NCBI RefSeq assembly: GCF_031951985.1 | Contig: NZ_JAVLVU010000001.1 | Span: forward strand, 2,046,001 to 2,110,000 | Length of the DNA stretch: 64,000 bases | From: Mucilaginibacter terrae | GTDB lineage: Bacteria > Bacteroidota > Bacteroidia > Sphingobacteriales > Sphingobacteriaceae | Reading direction: 5' to 3' | Made by a program: the position numbers and the translations under genes | Shown here: positions 1 through 9,304 of the stretch, piece after piece | Position numbering within the stretch: the first letter of the stretch is position 1 | Layout: every line of letters begins with the position of its first letter | The notes under the pieces: model-generated | Databases searched by the model: none | The model's input: only the letters and a program-made list of their open reading frames with translations | What the model was told of the DNA's origin: nothing

Positions 1-561
1 ATTCATCAGTCAATTGGCTACAACCCTGATTATTCTTCATCTTTTTACATCAGTAACGATCAATGGACTAAAGGCGAAGAAATTGCTTTTAAACCCAGCG
101 AACGTAAGATTAGCCGTGGTGTTGCATTGATGGAAAACTCAAAACTAAGCAGCTTTATTGATGATCCGCACCAAAAGTTTTATTACACTTCAAACTTTGA
201 TCGTCCGTTTGATTTTCATGTTGAACTGGTTAAAATACTGGATGAAACTCCGGGGGTAACTTATCCGGCTACGGTAAAAACCACTGGTGAGGCACCAAAA
301 CAGTTTGGTAATGTATATACCCCTACTGCCGAAACTGCAGTGGCAGCCGAAGATTTTGATTTTTTAAACGAGGTTGAATTTAACCCTGAAGATGCCGAGG
401 ACTTTAGCGAGGTAACCGAAACCGGCGCTGCGGTAAGTGATCACGATGAAGATGAAGCTCATGATGAGGAAGATGAATTTGGCGGTGAGTTTTCGGACAA
501 TGAAGGCTTTGACGACGATGACCATAGCGGCAGCCGAGGCAGAGGTGGAGATGATTATTAA
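1..561 (+). CDS. pRiA4b ORF-3-like protein (5' end outside window)
   Basis: The reading frame is open from the first base and gives 186 residues before the stop, so the true start lies upstream. The visible part reads like the C-terminal half of the plasmid pRiA4b ORF-3 / IS1096 passenger-like domain: a YYTSNFDRPFDFHVELVKI segment corresponds to the family's YxYDFGDxWxHxIxLEKI strand, and it is followed by a YPATVKTTGEAPKQFG segment. The last roughly 70 residues are extremely acidic (runs of D and E) and end in a short Gly/Arg patch, which suggests a disordered tail. The molecular function of the family is unknown. The family name comes from plasmid and IS neighbours and is not evidence of a mobile element here. 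It lies upstream of miaA on the same strand. Confidence 0.6.
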   Translation: MHQSIGYNPDYSSSFYISNDQWTKGEEIAFKPSERKISRGVALMENSKLSSFIDDPHQKFYYTSNFDRPFDFHVELVKILDETPGVTYPATVKTTGEAPKQFGNVYTPTAETAVAAEDFDFLNEVEFNPEDAEDFSEVTETGAAVSDHDEDEAHDEEDEFGGEFSDNEGFDDDDHSGSRGRGGDDY

Positions 562-588
562 TTAATTTTTCAATAACTACATACTAAA

Positions 589-670
589 TGTCATCTCGAA
601 CGATAGTGAGAGATCTTAGCAAAGCGGTTAATTCTGCATCTAAGATCTTTCGTTATCAATCGAAATGACA
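589..670. repeat. Palindromic intergenic repeat (TGTCATCTCGA family)
   Basis: This imperfect inverted repeat lies between the first gene and miaA. The left arm starts TGTCATCTCGAACGATAG and the right arm ends ATCAATCGAAATGACA; inner arms AAGATCT-like also pair. Related elements starting TCATTGCGAGG or TCATGCCGAA occur at 56229, 57963 and 59856 in this window, so this is a dispersed repeat rather than a gene-specific terminator. Confidence 0.7.
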
Positions 671-688
671 TTTTTATTTTGATACTAT

Positions 689-1609
689 ATGAGCAGCAGC
701 AAATACCTTGTTAGCATTGCCGGCCCCACAGCTATTGGCAAAACCGCTGTTGCTATTCAACTTGCACAGCATTACCAAACCGAAATAATTTCGGCCGATT
801 CGCGGCAATTTTATCGAGAGATGAGCATAGGCACGGCCAAACCATCGCCCGATGAACTGGCTGCCGCACCGCATCACTTTATTGGTTCACACAGCATTCT
901 TGATGATATTAACGTTGGCGATTTTGAGCGCGAGGGGCTGCTAATACTTGAGGACTTGTTTATCAAACATGACGTGGTAATCATGGCCGGCGGATCGGGT
1001 TTGTACGTTAAAGCCATTACCGCGGGGTTTGATGATTTGCCCGAAGCAGACCCAGCTATACGTGAAAACCTCAATAATATCTTTGCGGAACACGGTATTA
1101 CCGCCTTACAGGAAAAACTCCTCGAGGCCGACCCGGTTTATTATGCAAAGGTTGACCTGCACAACCCGCAGCGCCTGATACGTGCCCTTGAAGTATTTGA
1201 AAGTACCGGGCAGCCTTATTCATCGTACCGCAAAGGCACAAGCCATCAAAGACCATTTAATATTATTAAGCTGGGTTTGCATATACCGCGCGAAGAACTC
1301 TACCATCGCATTAATAAAAGAGTTGATATAATGGTAGAAAGCGGCTTGCCTGATGAGGTTAAGCAACTACTACCCTACCGCCATCTTAATGCACTTAATA
1401 CCGTAGGTTACTCCGAAATATTTGATTATTTAGATGGCAAAACTGATTTACCAACGGCCATTGCCATGATCAAGCAAAACACCCGCCGCTTTGCCAAACG
1501 CCAGTTAACCTGGTTTCGTAGAGACAAGGATACCTGTTGGTTTGCCCCAACCGACCTTGCTGCCATGATTAAGTATATTGATGAGACTATTGGGCTTTCA
1601 AACGCTTAA
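689..1609 (+). CDS. miaA: tRNA dimethylallyltransferase MiaA
   Basis: MiaA transfers a dimethylallyl group to N6 of A37 in tRNAs that read codons starting with U, the first step of ms2i6A synthesis. The 306-residue product has the usual length. The P-loop GPTAIGKT is at residues 12-19, the family motif SADSRQFYREMSIGTAKP at about 35-52, and a GGSGLYVKA motif near residue 110. The C-terminal NTRRFAKRQLTWFRRD segment is typical of the tRNA-binding part. The ATG at 689 is preceded only by AT-rich sequence and a repeat element. The 3' end overlaps the 3' end of the convergent rmlD gene by 23 bases, so no separate terminator fits between them. Confidence 0.96.
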   Translation: MSSSKYLVSIAGPTAIGKTAVAIQLAQHYQTEIISADSRQFYREMSIGTAKPSPDELAAAPHHFIGSHSILDDINVGDFEREGLLILEDLFIKHDVVIMAGGSGLYVKAITAGFDDLPEADPAIRENLNNIFAEHGITALQEKLLEADPVYYAKVDLHNPQRLIRALEVFESTGQPYSSYRKGTSHQRPFNIIKLGLHIPREELYHRINKRVDIMVESGLPDEVKQLLPYRHLNALNTVGYSEIFDYLDGKTDLPTAIAMIKQNTRRFAKRQLTWFRRDKDTCWFAPTDLAAMIKYIDETIGLSNA

Positions 1610-2447
1610 TACATTCTTCAAGGCTGTGACGCCAGTAAGGTATTTCTATATTAAAGGTTGATTTTATTTTGGCCTTATCCATTACCGAAAAGGTTGGCCT
1701 TGTAGCCGGTGTTGGATATTGCGAGGTGCGTATAGGGCCAACATTGACCTGGGTGCCCGAAATATCAAAAATAGCTATAGCAAAATCGTACCAGGAAGTT
1801 ACCCCCTCGTTACTATAATGATATATGCCATATTGCTGCTTATCATTAGCTATAATATGTAAAATACAGTTGGCCAAATCAATAGCGTAAGTTGGCGTAC
1901 CCACCTGATCGGCTATGATGTTTAAGGAATCACGCTCTGCTCCAAAACGCAGCATGGTTTTTACAAAATTGTTGCCGTACTCTGAATATAACCAGCTGGT
2001 GCGTAAAATGTAGTGCTGTTTTAAGTGGGCCGTTATATCCTCTTCGCCCTCTAACTTAGTTAGGCCATAAATACTGATAGGCTTAGCCTCATCGCTTTCA
2101 ATAAGCGGCAACGGCAAATTACCTGCAAATACAAAATCAGTTGATATATGTATTAGCGTAGTATTGTGCTCGTTACATAAAACAGCAAGATTAGCTGCCC
2201 CGGTTTTATTAACCTTACGTGCGGTATCGGTATCTTCTTCGGCTTTATCAACTGCGGTATAGGCCGCGCAATTAATGGCATATTGAGGTTGATGTGTTTT
2301 AAATAGAATTTCGAGCCCCTTTACATCCAATATATTGGCTTCGTTTTCGGCTGGAAAATACAAATCGAAATCAGGCTTATCTTCAGCAACCTTTTTAATA
2401 CAGCTACCTAACTGACCCGATGCACCAAAAACCAATATTTTACCCAT
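1587..2447 (-). CDS. rfbD: dTDP-4-dehydrorhamnose reductase RmlD
   Basis: RmlD reduces dTDP-4-dehydro-L-rhamnose to dTDP-L-rhamnose, the last step of rhamnose donor synthesis for surface polysaccharides. The 286 residues form an extended short-chain dehydrogenase: nucleotide-binding GASGQLG at residues 8-14, STDFVF at 102-107 and the catalytic YGLTK (Y127, K131). Usual partners rmlA, rmlB and rmlC are not in this window, so this copy is genomically separate from them. It converges on miaA with a 23-base overlap. Assignment to the RmlD/SDR-e family is firm; substrate specificity is by homology. Confidence 0.9.
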   Translation of the reverse strand: MGKILVFGASGQLGSCIKKVAEDKPDFDLYFPAENEANILDVKGLEILFKTHQPQYAINCAAYTAVDKAEEDTDTARKVNKTGAANLAVLCNEHNTTLIHISTDFVFAGNLPLPLIESDEAKPISIYGLTKLEGEEDITAHLKQHYILRTSWLYSEYGNNFVKTMLRFGAERDSLNIIADQVGTPTYAIDLANCILHIIANDKQQYGIYHYSNEGVTSWYDFAIAIFDISGTQVNVGPIRTSQYPTPATRPTFSVMDKAKIKSTFNIEIPYWRHSLEECIKRLKAQ

Positions 2448-3011
2448 AATTTATCTTTATTTGATATGGCCGAAGTTAGTAAAATATATAAAGTGTATAC
2501 ATAAAAAAACACTCCATAGCATTTTAAGTACTACGCAAAATATCTCTAAATTTATTCCACATATTAGCCGCTAAATTTTACTTTCTTCAATATTCCAAGC
2601 AATAAACAGAGTCTTACTTTTTAAAAAAGTAATTAGAAATTAAATTCACAGTAACAGGTATTTTACAAAAAATAAAAAAAATTAATTTAGAATTATTTAT
2701 AACATACTAAGTATGATGAAAACACCTATTTTATAATATTTTGGTATTCACAAACAAATTATTATTATTATTGTAAAGAATTACAAGGATTTTTTATTAA
2801 GTTGTAAGAAAATAGAATTTTAAGTTAACTGTTTAATTATTTTAATTTAACTGTAACAATTTCAATCCTATATTGTCTTACTGCATTAACTACTAATTTA
2901 ATTTGGACAGATAATTGCTATGCTTAATAAGAATATATTAACCGTATTTAATAACACACTTTCAACCACTTTTATATATTAAATTTTTGTTTGAATATAA
3001 TATCATCATCA
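2448..3011. other. AT-rich intergenic region between rmlD and gldK
   Basis: These 564 bases lie between two divergent genes and hold no plausible coding frame on either strand. The stretch is much richer in A and T than its surroundings, with runs such as TTATTATTATTATTG. It must contain the promoters for rmlD and gldK, but I could not pick a convincing TTTG/TAnnTTTG pair. No strong hairpin was found. Confidence 0.6.
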
Positions 3012-4400
3012 ATGAATATTAAGTTTTCACAGGTCGCACTTACACTTTCGGCAGCATTAGCCCTAACCGCTTGTCATACAAATAAGCGCTTAGAGGGTAT
3101 GGACAAAGTAAGCACGTCAAAAACCACGTTGCAAACATTAACACCTCTTGCACCTCATGGCATGGTGTTCGTACCGGCAGGTTCAATTATCGAAAAAGAT
3201 GTAGTTACCGATACTACTATGGCGGTTGACACAGTACCACGTACTGTAACCGTGAGTGCATTCTTTATGGACCAAACCGAGGTAACCAACAAACAATACC
3301 GCACCTTTGTGGATTGGGTTGCCGATTCGGTTGCTGTTACCGACTATCTTAAAGATGCCAAATACTTCCATAAAGTAAAAAAGACTTCTGTAAAAGCTAA
3401 AAAAGGAAGTGGTAAAAACCAACAAACCGTTGATATACCAACCTTTGCCGATACCAGCAAAACTATTGACTGGACTAAAGTTGGCGGCAGAACACCGCTA
3501 TGGCAAAGTAATGATCCGGTTATTAAAGGCGCATTATATGGTAAACTTTACACCATGGAAAATGGTAAACCCACGCTTATTAAAGATGCGGTTGTTTATC
3601 GTTTCGACAGGTTATCTGTTAACCGTTCGGGTGTAAGCAAATATATTACCGATACTGTTGCCATTGCACCCAACACTAAAGTATGGTCAAACGACTTTCC
3701 TAATTCTCAGATGGAGATGATGGATAATAATTACTATACCAATAAAAGCTATGATGAGCACCCGGTAGTTGGCGTTAACTGGAAACAGGCCCGTGCTTAT
3801 ACCGACTGGAGAAGCAAAATGATTTATGCTACCACCGGCGAACGCTCACTGGCCCGTTTGTATAATTTACGCTTTAACCTGCCAACCGAAGCTCAATGGG
3901 AATATGCAGCCTCTAAGGATTTAAAACCTGACGAATTTGATAAACTATCAACCGTTAACCTTAAAGATAAAAAAACCAAGAAAAACGTTGACATGCTTGC
4001 TGTTAACTTTAAACAGCAGGAAGGTGATTACCGCAAAGACGGTGGTACTTTTACCATGCATGTTAAATCATACGCACCAAATTCATTGGGTTTATATAAT
4101 ATGATGGGTAATGTTTCTGAGTGGACCCTGGATGCTTTCAGTCCTTCATACAGAGAGCTGGTGCATGACTTAAACCCGGTATTGCTATATGATGCAGCCG
4201 ATAATGAAAGCGAGGCAATGCGCCGTAAAGTTATCAGAGGTGGTTCATGGAAAGACAATGGCAACATGCTTACTCCATCAACCCGCAACTACGAAATACA
4301 AAACGTATCGCACTCGTACATCGGTTTTAGATGTGTGATGCCCGCACCTGACATTGTTATTGAGCAAACTAAAACCAGAAAACTGGCCAAAAGCAAATAA
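3012..4400 (+). CDS. gldK: GldK/PorK-like T9SS lipoprotein (FGE-sulfatase fold)
   Basis: GldK/PorK is an outer-membrane lipoprotein that forms a periplasmic ring with GldN in the type IX secretion and gliding machinery. I chose the ATG at 3012 because it gives a proper lipoprotein signal with lipobox LTAC (Cys21); a TTG at 2991 is in frame but adds only seven residues. The 462-residue product shows the formylglycine-generating-enzyme-like fold: GMVFVPAG near 48, MDQTEVTNKQYRTFVDW near 90, HPVVGVNWKQA near 245, LPTEAQWEYAA near 285, YNMMGNVSEW and the final IRGGSWKDN...GFRCV. Length fits GldK (about 460) better than GldJ (about 550). A gldN-like gene follows after 77 bases; gldL and gldM are not between them. 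Confidence 0.82.
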   Translation: MNIKFSQVALTLSAALALTACHTNKRLEGMDKVSTSKTTLQTLTPLAPHGMVFVPAGSIIEKDVVTDTTMAVDTVPRTVTVSAFFMDQTEVTNKQYRTFVDWVADSVAVTDYLKDAKYFHKVKKTSVKAKKGSGKNQQTVDIPTFADTSKTIDWTKVGGRTPLWQSNDPVIKGALYGKLYTMENGKPTLIKDAVVYRFDRLSVNRSGVSKYITDTVAIAPNTKVWSNDFPNSQMEMMDNNYYTNKSYDEHPVVGVNWKQARAYTDWRSKMIYATTGERSLARLYNLRFNLPTEAQWEYAASKDLKPDEFDKLSTVNLKDKKTKKNVDMLAVNFKQQEGDYRKDGGTFTMHVKSYAPNSLGLYNMMGNVSEWTLDAFSPSYRELVHDLNPVLLYDAADNESEAMRRKVIRGGSWKDNGNMLTPSTRNYEIQNVSHSYIGFRCVMPAPDIVIEQTKTRKLAKSK

Positions 4401-4477
4401 ACAAATTAGTTAAAAAAGATTGATTGGCAGCCGTTGTAGGGCTGCAAAGCCTACAACATAACAACGACTCACAGAAA

Positions 4478-5692
4478 ATGAAAAATTTAGCACATAAGAT
4501 TTACGTAACTGCTTTTTGCCTCTTAGCCCTTGTAGCGGTTAGCAATACGGCTGATGCACAAAAGAAGCGCACAAGCAAAAAAAGCACTAAACGTACCACT
4601 ACTAAGCCAAAGGCAAAAACTACCGCTCCTAAAACAGACTATAACACGCAAGCTCCGGCCGTAACAGAAACTACACCTGTTGCTACACCTCCGGTAAATG
4701 CCCAAACCACTCTGCCTAAAGATTCGCTTCCAACCGATTCTTTGCCGCCGATGGATGGTTTCTTTAAAAGCGAAATGTTTAATAACGCAAAGGCGTATAA
4801 CTATCCTGCAATTAGCTCACGCGATGCACGTTTTTACAAACGTATTTGGAGAGACATTGACGTTAACGACCCTAAAAACGCTTTATTCAATGTTCCGGGT
4901 GCTACCCTTGCCGAGATTGTTTTAGAAGGATTACGTACAGGTAAAATTACCGCTTACGAGCCAAGCGCAACCAATAACGACAGTACTTTTGCTAAACGTA
5001 TTAATGTATTAAACGCATTATCACGCTTCCAAGACAGTACCATGGTTGATCAGTTTGATGCTAACGGTAATAAAATTGGGTCTAAGATGGTATTGAACGA
5101 TTTTAATCCTGCGTCAATTACTAAATTCAGAACCAAAGAAGATATTTACTTTGATAAGAAACGTTCAATGGTTGTAACCCGCATTATTGGTATTGCCCCG
5201 CTAAAAGCTATTTCAGCAGGTGGTTCAATAGTAGGCGAAGCACCGGTGTTCTGGTTATACTTCCCTCAGTGCCGCGACTTTTTTGCAACCAAAGACGTAT
5301 CAGATCCTGACCGTAACTTATACGATACCAGCCTTGACGATATCTTCCTTCAAAAAAGATACACCAGCACTATCGTTCGCGAAACAGGTTCAAACACCCA
5401 GCGTACAACTGCCCAAATAGCTTCTGCTACGGGAGTGTTACCTGGTGCTACTGCTGCTGATGTTATCAATGGTGAGCAAGATAAAACTGCTAAATCAAAG
5501 TCTATCGAAAGCAAGATCCAAAACTTTAAAGCTAAAACCTGGAGCTACGATATTCAGAAAACACCTACTGCTGCTGAGAAGAAAGCTGCCGAGAAAGCAC
5601 AGAAAGAGGCTGAAAAGGCTCAAAAAGCTGCTGAGAAAGCTGCTAGTAAACCAGCTAAAACACCAACTACGACTACTCCTACCAAAAACTAA
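4478..5692 (+). CDS. gldN: GldN/PorN-like T9SS protein
   Basis: GldN/PorN is the periplasmic partner of GldK/PorK in the type IX secretion system. The ATG at 4478 starts a clean signal peptide ending near ADAQ; an in-frame TTG at 4424 would put 18 polar residues in front of it and is rejected. After a Lys/Thr/Pro-rich linker, the GldN domain is recognisable from RFYKRIWRDIDVNDPKN, LAEIVLEGLRTGKITAYEP, RTKEDIYFDKKRSMVVTRII-GIAP, FWLYFPQCRDF and DTSLDDIFLQKRYTSTIVRE. The last 50 residues are an unusual Ala/Lys/Glu tail followed by a Pro/Thr-rich end, probably an extension specific to this lineage. At 404 residues it is longer than many GldN proteins because of the two low-complexity ends. A strong terminator follows at 5708. 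Confidence 0.85.
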   Translation: MKNLAHKIYVTAFCLLALVAVSNTADAQKKRTSKKSTKRTTTKPKAKTTAPKTDYNTQAPAVTETTPVATPPVNAQTTLPKDSLPTDSLPPMDGFFKSEMFNNAKAYNYPAISSRDARFYKRIWRDIDVNDPKNALFNVPGATLAEIVLEGLRTGKITAYEPSATNNDSTFAKRINVLNALSRFQDSTMVDQFDANGNKIGSKMVLNDFNPASITKFRTKEDIYFDKKRSMVVTRIIGIAPLKAISAGGSIVGEAPVFWLYFPQCRDFFATKDVSDPDRNLYDTSLDDIFLQKRYTSTIVRETGSNTQRTTAQIASATGVLPGATAADVINGEQDKTAKSKSIESKIQNFKAKTWSYDIQKTPTAAEKKAAEKAQKEAEKAQKAAEKAASKPAKTPTTTTPTKN

Positions 5693-5707
5693 CAGGAGAG
5701 CTGATAA

Positions 5708-5750
5708 TACTAAAAAAGGGATAAGCCTTACGCTTATCCCTTTTTTAGTA
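5708..5750 (+). terminator. Rho-independent terminator after gldN
   Basis: A near-perfect hairpin with arms TACTAAAAAAGGGATAAG and CTTATCCCTTTTTTAGTA lies 16 bases after the gldN stop. The T-run in the right arm makes it a good terminator of the gldKN transcript; the A-run in the left arm makes it potentially bidirectional. Confidence 0.85.
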
Positions 5751-5852
5751 TACCCTATTTGAATGCAATAATACCAGATTAAAAACTAATTAAAATCAGT
5801 ACAGAAGGGTAATCCTACACCGTTGGGAGATTGGTTTATTCATAATGTATGA

Positions 5853-5895
5853 TAAATAAAAAAAGCGCATAGGTTATATGCGCTTTTTTATTTAT
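5853..5895 (-). terminator. Terminator of the sugar-nucleotide operon
   Basis: The hairpin has arms AAAAAAAGCGCATA and TATGCGCTTTTTT and sits 14 bases beyond the stop of the last minus-strand gene of the operon. It has A/T runs on both sides, so it can also stop readthrough from the gldN side. Confidence 0.8.
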
Positions 5896-5908
5896 AGATA
5901 TTCTCCTA

Positions 5909-6895
5909 CTACTTATTGTAATCGGAGAACTCCTTATGTTCAATAACGTGCTGTGGGAGTGATTTGAAATACTCGTAAGTAATTTTCAAACCTTCCTGAC
6001 GGCTTACCTTTGGCTCCCAGCCTAAAATGGCTTTAGCTTTGGTAATATCCGGGCGTCTTTGCTTAGGATCATCAGTTGGCAGTGGTTTGCCTACCAGCTT
6101 TTGGTCGGTACCGGTTAACTTGATGATCTCCTCTCCAAATTCTTTGATGGTTATCTCATCCGGGTTGCCTATGTTCATAGGTTGTACATAGTCGCTCAAT
6201 AGCAGGCGGTATATGCCTTCCACCAAATCATCTACATAACAAAATGCACGGGTTTGTGAACCATCACCAAACATAGTCAATGGCTCGCCCCTTAAGGCCT
6301 GGCCAATAAATGCTGGCAATACGCGTCCGTCGTTCAGGCGCATGCGCGGGCCGTAGGTATTGAAGATACGGATGATACGGGTCTCTACACCGTGGAATGT
6401 GTGGTAAGCCATGGTAATGGCTTCCTGGAAGCGTTTGGCCTCATCGTACACCCCACGTGGGCCTACCGGGTTTACATTCCCCCAATATTCCTCGGGTTGC
6501 GGGTTTACGTTAGGGTCACCGTAAATTTCTGAAGTACTGGCTACCAGGATACGGGCATTTTTAGTCTTGGCCAAACCTAAAAGGTTATGAGTACCTAACG
6601 AGCCTACTTTAAGCGTTTGGATAGGGATCTTAAGGTAATCAATTGGCGATGCAGGGCTGGCAAAGTGCAGGATGTAATCCAGCTGGCCCGGTACATGCAC
6701 ATATGATGATACATCATGGTGGTAGAACTCAAATTCTTTGAGTTTAAACAGGTGCTCGATGTTCTTTAGGTCGCCGGTAATGAGGTTATCCATACCTATT
6801 ACATTACAGCCTTCCTTAATAAACCTGTCACATAAATGCGACCCTAAGAAGCCTGCTGCTCCTGTAATAAGTACTCTTTTTCCTTTAATATCCAT
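5909..6895 (-). CDS. uxs: UDP-glucuronate decarboxylase (UDP-xylose synthase)
   Basis: The enzyme oxidises and decarboxylates UDP-glucuronic acid to UDP-xylose with NAD+. The 328-residue extended SDR shows GAAGFLG at residues 12-18, ASPASPIDY near 80-87 (a UXS signature), STSEIYGDP near 120-128, the catalytic pair Y150/K154 in VYDEAK, and [13 protein letters not shown]. It is the last gene of the minus-strand operon wcaI-gmd-fcl-ugd-uxs. Its substrate is the product of Ugd, encoded just upstream, so the two enzymes form a consecutive route from UDP-glucose to UDP-xylose. The 89-base gap to ugd is filled by an inverted repeat (6902-6981). Function is very likely; the final polymer that takes the xylose is unknown. 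Confidence 0.92.
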   Translation of the reverse strand: MDIKGKRVLITGAAGFLGSHLCDRFIKEGCNVIGMDNLITGDLKNIEHLFKLKEFEFYHHDVSSYVHVPGQLDYILHFASPASPIDYLKIPIQTLKVGSLGTHNLLGLAKTKNARILVASTSEIYGDPNVNPQPEEYWGNVNPVGPRGVYDEAKRFQEAITMAYHTFHGVETRIIRIFNTYGPRMRLNDGRVLPAFIGQALRGEPLTMFGDGSQTRAFCYVDDLVEGIYRLLLSDYVQPMNIGNPDEITIKEFGEEIIKLTGTDQKLVGKPLPTDDPKQRRPDITKAKAILGWEPKVSRQEGLKITYEYFKSLPQHVIEHKEFSDYNK

Positions 6896-6901
6896 ATTTT
6901 T

Positions 6902-6981
6902 GAAATGAGTGAATCAATGAGTTTTAGTGAATGAGTGAATACTGAACAAGTGATTATTCATTCACTCATTCTCTCATTCAG
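6902..6981. repeat. Inverted repeat built from GAGTGAAT units
   Basis: The gap between ugd and uxs consists almost entirely of an imperfect inverted repeat: the left side carries ATGAGTGAATCAATGAG and GTGAATGAGTGAAT, the right side ATTCATTCACTCATT and CTCTCATTCA. The same unit builds elements at 25522-25605 and 62988-63078. In the transcript it would form a long A/U-rich hairpin inside the operon. Confidence 0.75.
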
Positions 6982-6984
6982 TCT

Positions 6985-8301
6985 TTATTTTACTTCCTTG
7001 CGTCCGATACTGTTGTAGTAAAAACCACAATCTATCATTTTGTCCAAATCGTACAGGTTACGACCATCAAATATAACCTTTGCTTTCAGTAATTCTTCTA
7101 TCCTACCAAAATCAGGAGTACGGAATAATGACCATTCTGTAACTATTAATAATGCATCAGCGTCTTTTAAGGCATCATACTGGTTAGCTGCATAAGTTAT
7201 CTTATCGCCCAATAAAGTCTGTACATTGTTCATACCTTCAGGATCGAAAGCTGATACAGTTGCTCCTGCGGCTAATAACGAATCAATTATATACAATGCC
7301 GGTGCCTCGCGAATATCGTCAGTTTCCGGTTTAAAGGCCAGTCCCCACAAAGCAAAGTGCTTGCCTTTAAGATCACCTTTATAGTATTTCTTCACTTTTT
7401 CGGTGAGTACGTTTTTCTGTATCTCGTTCACCTCCATTACCGAGTTCAGAATTCTAAAGTCATACTGGTTTTCCTCGGCCGATTTAGCCAGCGCCTGCAC
7501 GTCTTTAGGGAAACATGAACCGCCGTAGCCTATACCCGCAAACAGGAAGCGTTTACCAATACGGTCATCGGCACCAATACCTCTGCGTACCATATCCACA
7601 TCAGCACCTACTAATTCACATAAGTTGGCAATTTCGTTCATGAACGAAATTTTGGTAGCCAGGAAAGAGTTGGCAGCATACTTGGTAAGCTCAGAACTAC
7701 GTTCATCCATGAAGATGATAGGATTACCCTGACGAACGTAAGGACCATATAATTCGGCCATCAGTTTGCGTGCACGTTCATCAGTGGTACCAACTACTAC
7801 ACGGTCGGGTTTCATAAAGTCTTCTACGGCCACACCCTCGCGTAAAAACTCAGGATTACTTACCACAGCATATTCAACACCCGGTGCGGCATGTTGCTGC
7901 ATGGCAGCTGTCACCTTATCGGCTGTGCCTACAGGTACAGTTGATTTAGTTACAATTACTTTATACTCTGTAATAATTTTAGCTATATCGCCGGCAGCGC
8001 CAAGCACATAGCTCAAATCGGCAGCACCATCGCCACCCGGAGGAGTTGGCAATGCTAAGAAAATGATTTTAGCTTCGGCAATACCTTCTGCCAGGTTCGA
8101 TGTGAACTTCAAGCGGTCTTGCGCAATATTACGATGGAACAGTTGCTCCAGGCCAGGCTCATAAATGGGCAGCTTACCGGCCTTCATCATTTCTACCTTT
8201 TTCTCGTTAATGTCAACGCATATAACTTCGTTACCGGTTTCTGCTAAACAGGTACCGGTTACTAAACCTACATACCCCGTTCCTACTACGGCTATTTTCA
8301 T
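6985..8301 (-). CDS. ugd: UDP-glucose 6-dehydrogenase
   Basis: Ugd oxidises UDP-glucose twice with NAD+ to UDP-glucuronic acid in the cytoplasm. The 438 residues have the normal length and architecture: N-terminal Rossmann motif VGTGYVG at residues 6-12, KSTVPVGT near 119-126, the NPEFLREG motif at about 149, a central dimerisation helix with KYAANSFLATKISFMNE, the catalytic Cys263 in GYGGSCFPKD, and the C-terminal UDP-binding domain with WGLAFKPETDD. It lies between fcl and the UDP-xylose synthase, which uses its product. The 51-base gap to fcl contains no hairpin of note. Confidence 0.96.
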   Translation of the reverse strand: MKIAVVGTGYVGLVTGTCLAETGNEVICVDINEKKVEMMKAGKLPIYEPGLEQLFHRNIAQDRLKFTSNLAEGIAEAKIIFLALPTPPGGDGAADLSYVLGAAGDIAKIITEYKVIVTKSTVPVGTADKVTAAMQQHAAPGVEYAVVSNPEFLREGVAVEDFMKPDRVVVGTTDERARKLMAELYGPYVRQGNPIIFMDERSSELTKYAANSFLATKISFMNEIANLCELVGADVDMVRRGIGADDRIGKRFLFAGIGYGGSCFPKDVQALAKSAEENQYDFRILNSVMEVNEIQKNVLTEKVKKYYKGDLKGKHFALWGLAFKPETDDIREAPALYIIDSLLAAGATVSAFDPEGMNNVQTLLGDKITYAANQYDALKDADALLIVTEWSLFRTPDFGRIEELLKAKVIFDGRNLYDLDKMIDCGFYYNSIGRKEVK

Positions 8302-8352
8302 ATTAATTCTTTTTTAGTTGGTTGATGGTTGTTCTTGTTGTTGTTGCTTTAA

Positions 8353-9294
8353 TTATCGTTCGGTAACTTGCTGTTTACTCAAAAAATCTTCGTAAGCCAG
8401 CTTAATGCCTTCGGGTAATTCTATGGTGTGTTTCCAGCCTGTGGCATGTAGTTTTGATACATCCATTAATTTACGTGGCGTTCCATCGGGTTTGGTTGTA
8501 TCAAGCAAAATTTCTCCTTCAAAACCTACAACCTCTTTAACCAGTTCGGCCAGTTCTTTAATAGATAAATCCACTCCCGTACCAATATTTACTAAACCTG
8601 ATTCATTAAAATTCTGCATCAGGTAATAGCAAGCCTCGGCCAAATCATCAGCAAATAAAAACTCGCGTTTAGGCGTACCTGTACCCCATATGGTAACACT
8701 TGGCAAACCTTGTTCTTTTGCCTCATGAAACCTGCGGATCATGGCCGGAAGCACATGCGAATTTTGCGGATGGTAGTTATCATTATATCCGTACAAATTA
8801 GTAGGCATCACTGATATATAGTTACAGCCGTACTGAGCCCGATAAGCATCGCACATTTTAATACCAGCGATTTTGGCAATGGCATAAGGTTCGTTAGTAT
8901 CTTCCAATGGGCCGGTAAGCAGGTAATCTTCCTTTAAAGGCTGATGGGCCATTTTAGGATAAATACAGCTTGAACCTAAGAACATCAGTTTTTTCACCTC
9001 ATTAACATATGAAGAGTGAATGATGTTATTTTGTATCTGCAGGTTATCGTACAAAAAATCGGCACGATAAGTATTATTGGCTACGATGCCTCCTACCTTG
9101 GCTGCTGCTAAAAAAACATAATCGGGTTTTTCCTGTTCAAAAAAATCGGAAACAGCTTGTTGATTGCGTAAATCCAATTCTGATGAACCGCGAACTACAA
9201 AGTTGGTAAAGCCCTCGTTTTCAAGCTTACGCTTAATGGCCGAACCTACCATACCCCTATGGCCTGCTATATATATTTTAGCGCTTTTTTCCAT
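8353..9294 (-). CDS. fcl: GDP-L-fucose synthase
   Basis: This bifunctional epimerase/reductase turns GDP-4-keto-6-deoxy-D-mannose into GDP-L-fucose with NADPH. In its 313 residues the nucleotide-binding GHRGMVGS is at 11-18, the family motif AAAKVGGI near 63-70, GSSCIYPK near 107-114, and the catalytic Y137/K141 in PYAIAK. It follows gmd after 10 bases, and Gmd makes its substrate, so the pair is a complete GDP-mannose to GDP-fucose route. The motifs are those of the WcaG/Fcl branch, which makes the assignment firm. Confidence 0.95.
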   Translation of the reverse strand: MEKSAKIYIAGHRGMVGSAIKRKLENEGFTNFVVRGSSELDLRNQQAVSDFFEQEKPDYVFLAAAKVGGIVANNTYRADFLYDNLQIQNNIIHSSYVNEVKKLMFLGSSCIYPKMAHQPLKEDYLLTGPLEDTNEPYAIAKIAGIKMCDAYRAQYGCNYISVMPTNLYGYNDNYHPQNSHVLPAMIRRFHEAKEQGLPSVTIWGTGTPKREFLFADDLAEACYYLMQNFNESGLVNIGTGVDLSIKELAELVKEVVGFEGEILLDTTKPDGTPRKLMDVSKLHATGWKHTIELPEGIKLAYEDFLSKQQVTER

Positions 9295-9304
9295 TATGAG
9301 GCTA

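Noticed and set aside
1..561. First gene as part of an IS1096-like insertion sequence
   Set aside because: Only the family name refers to that element; no transposase, terminal inverted repeat or target duplication is visible.
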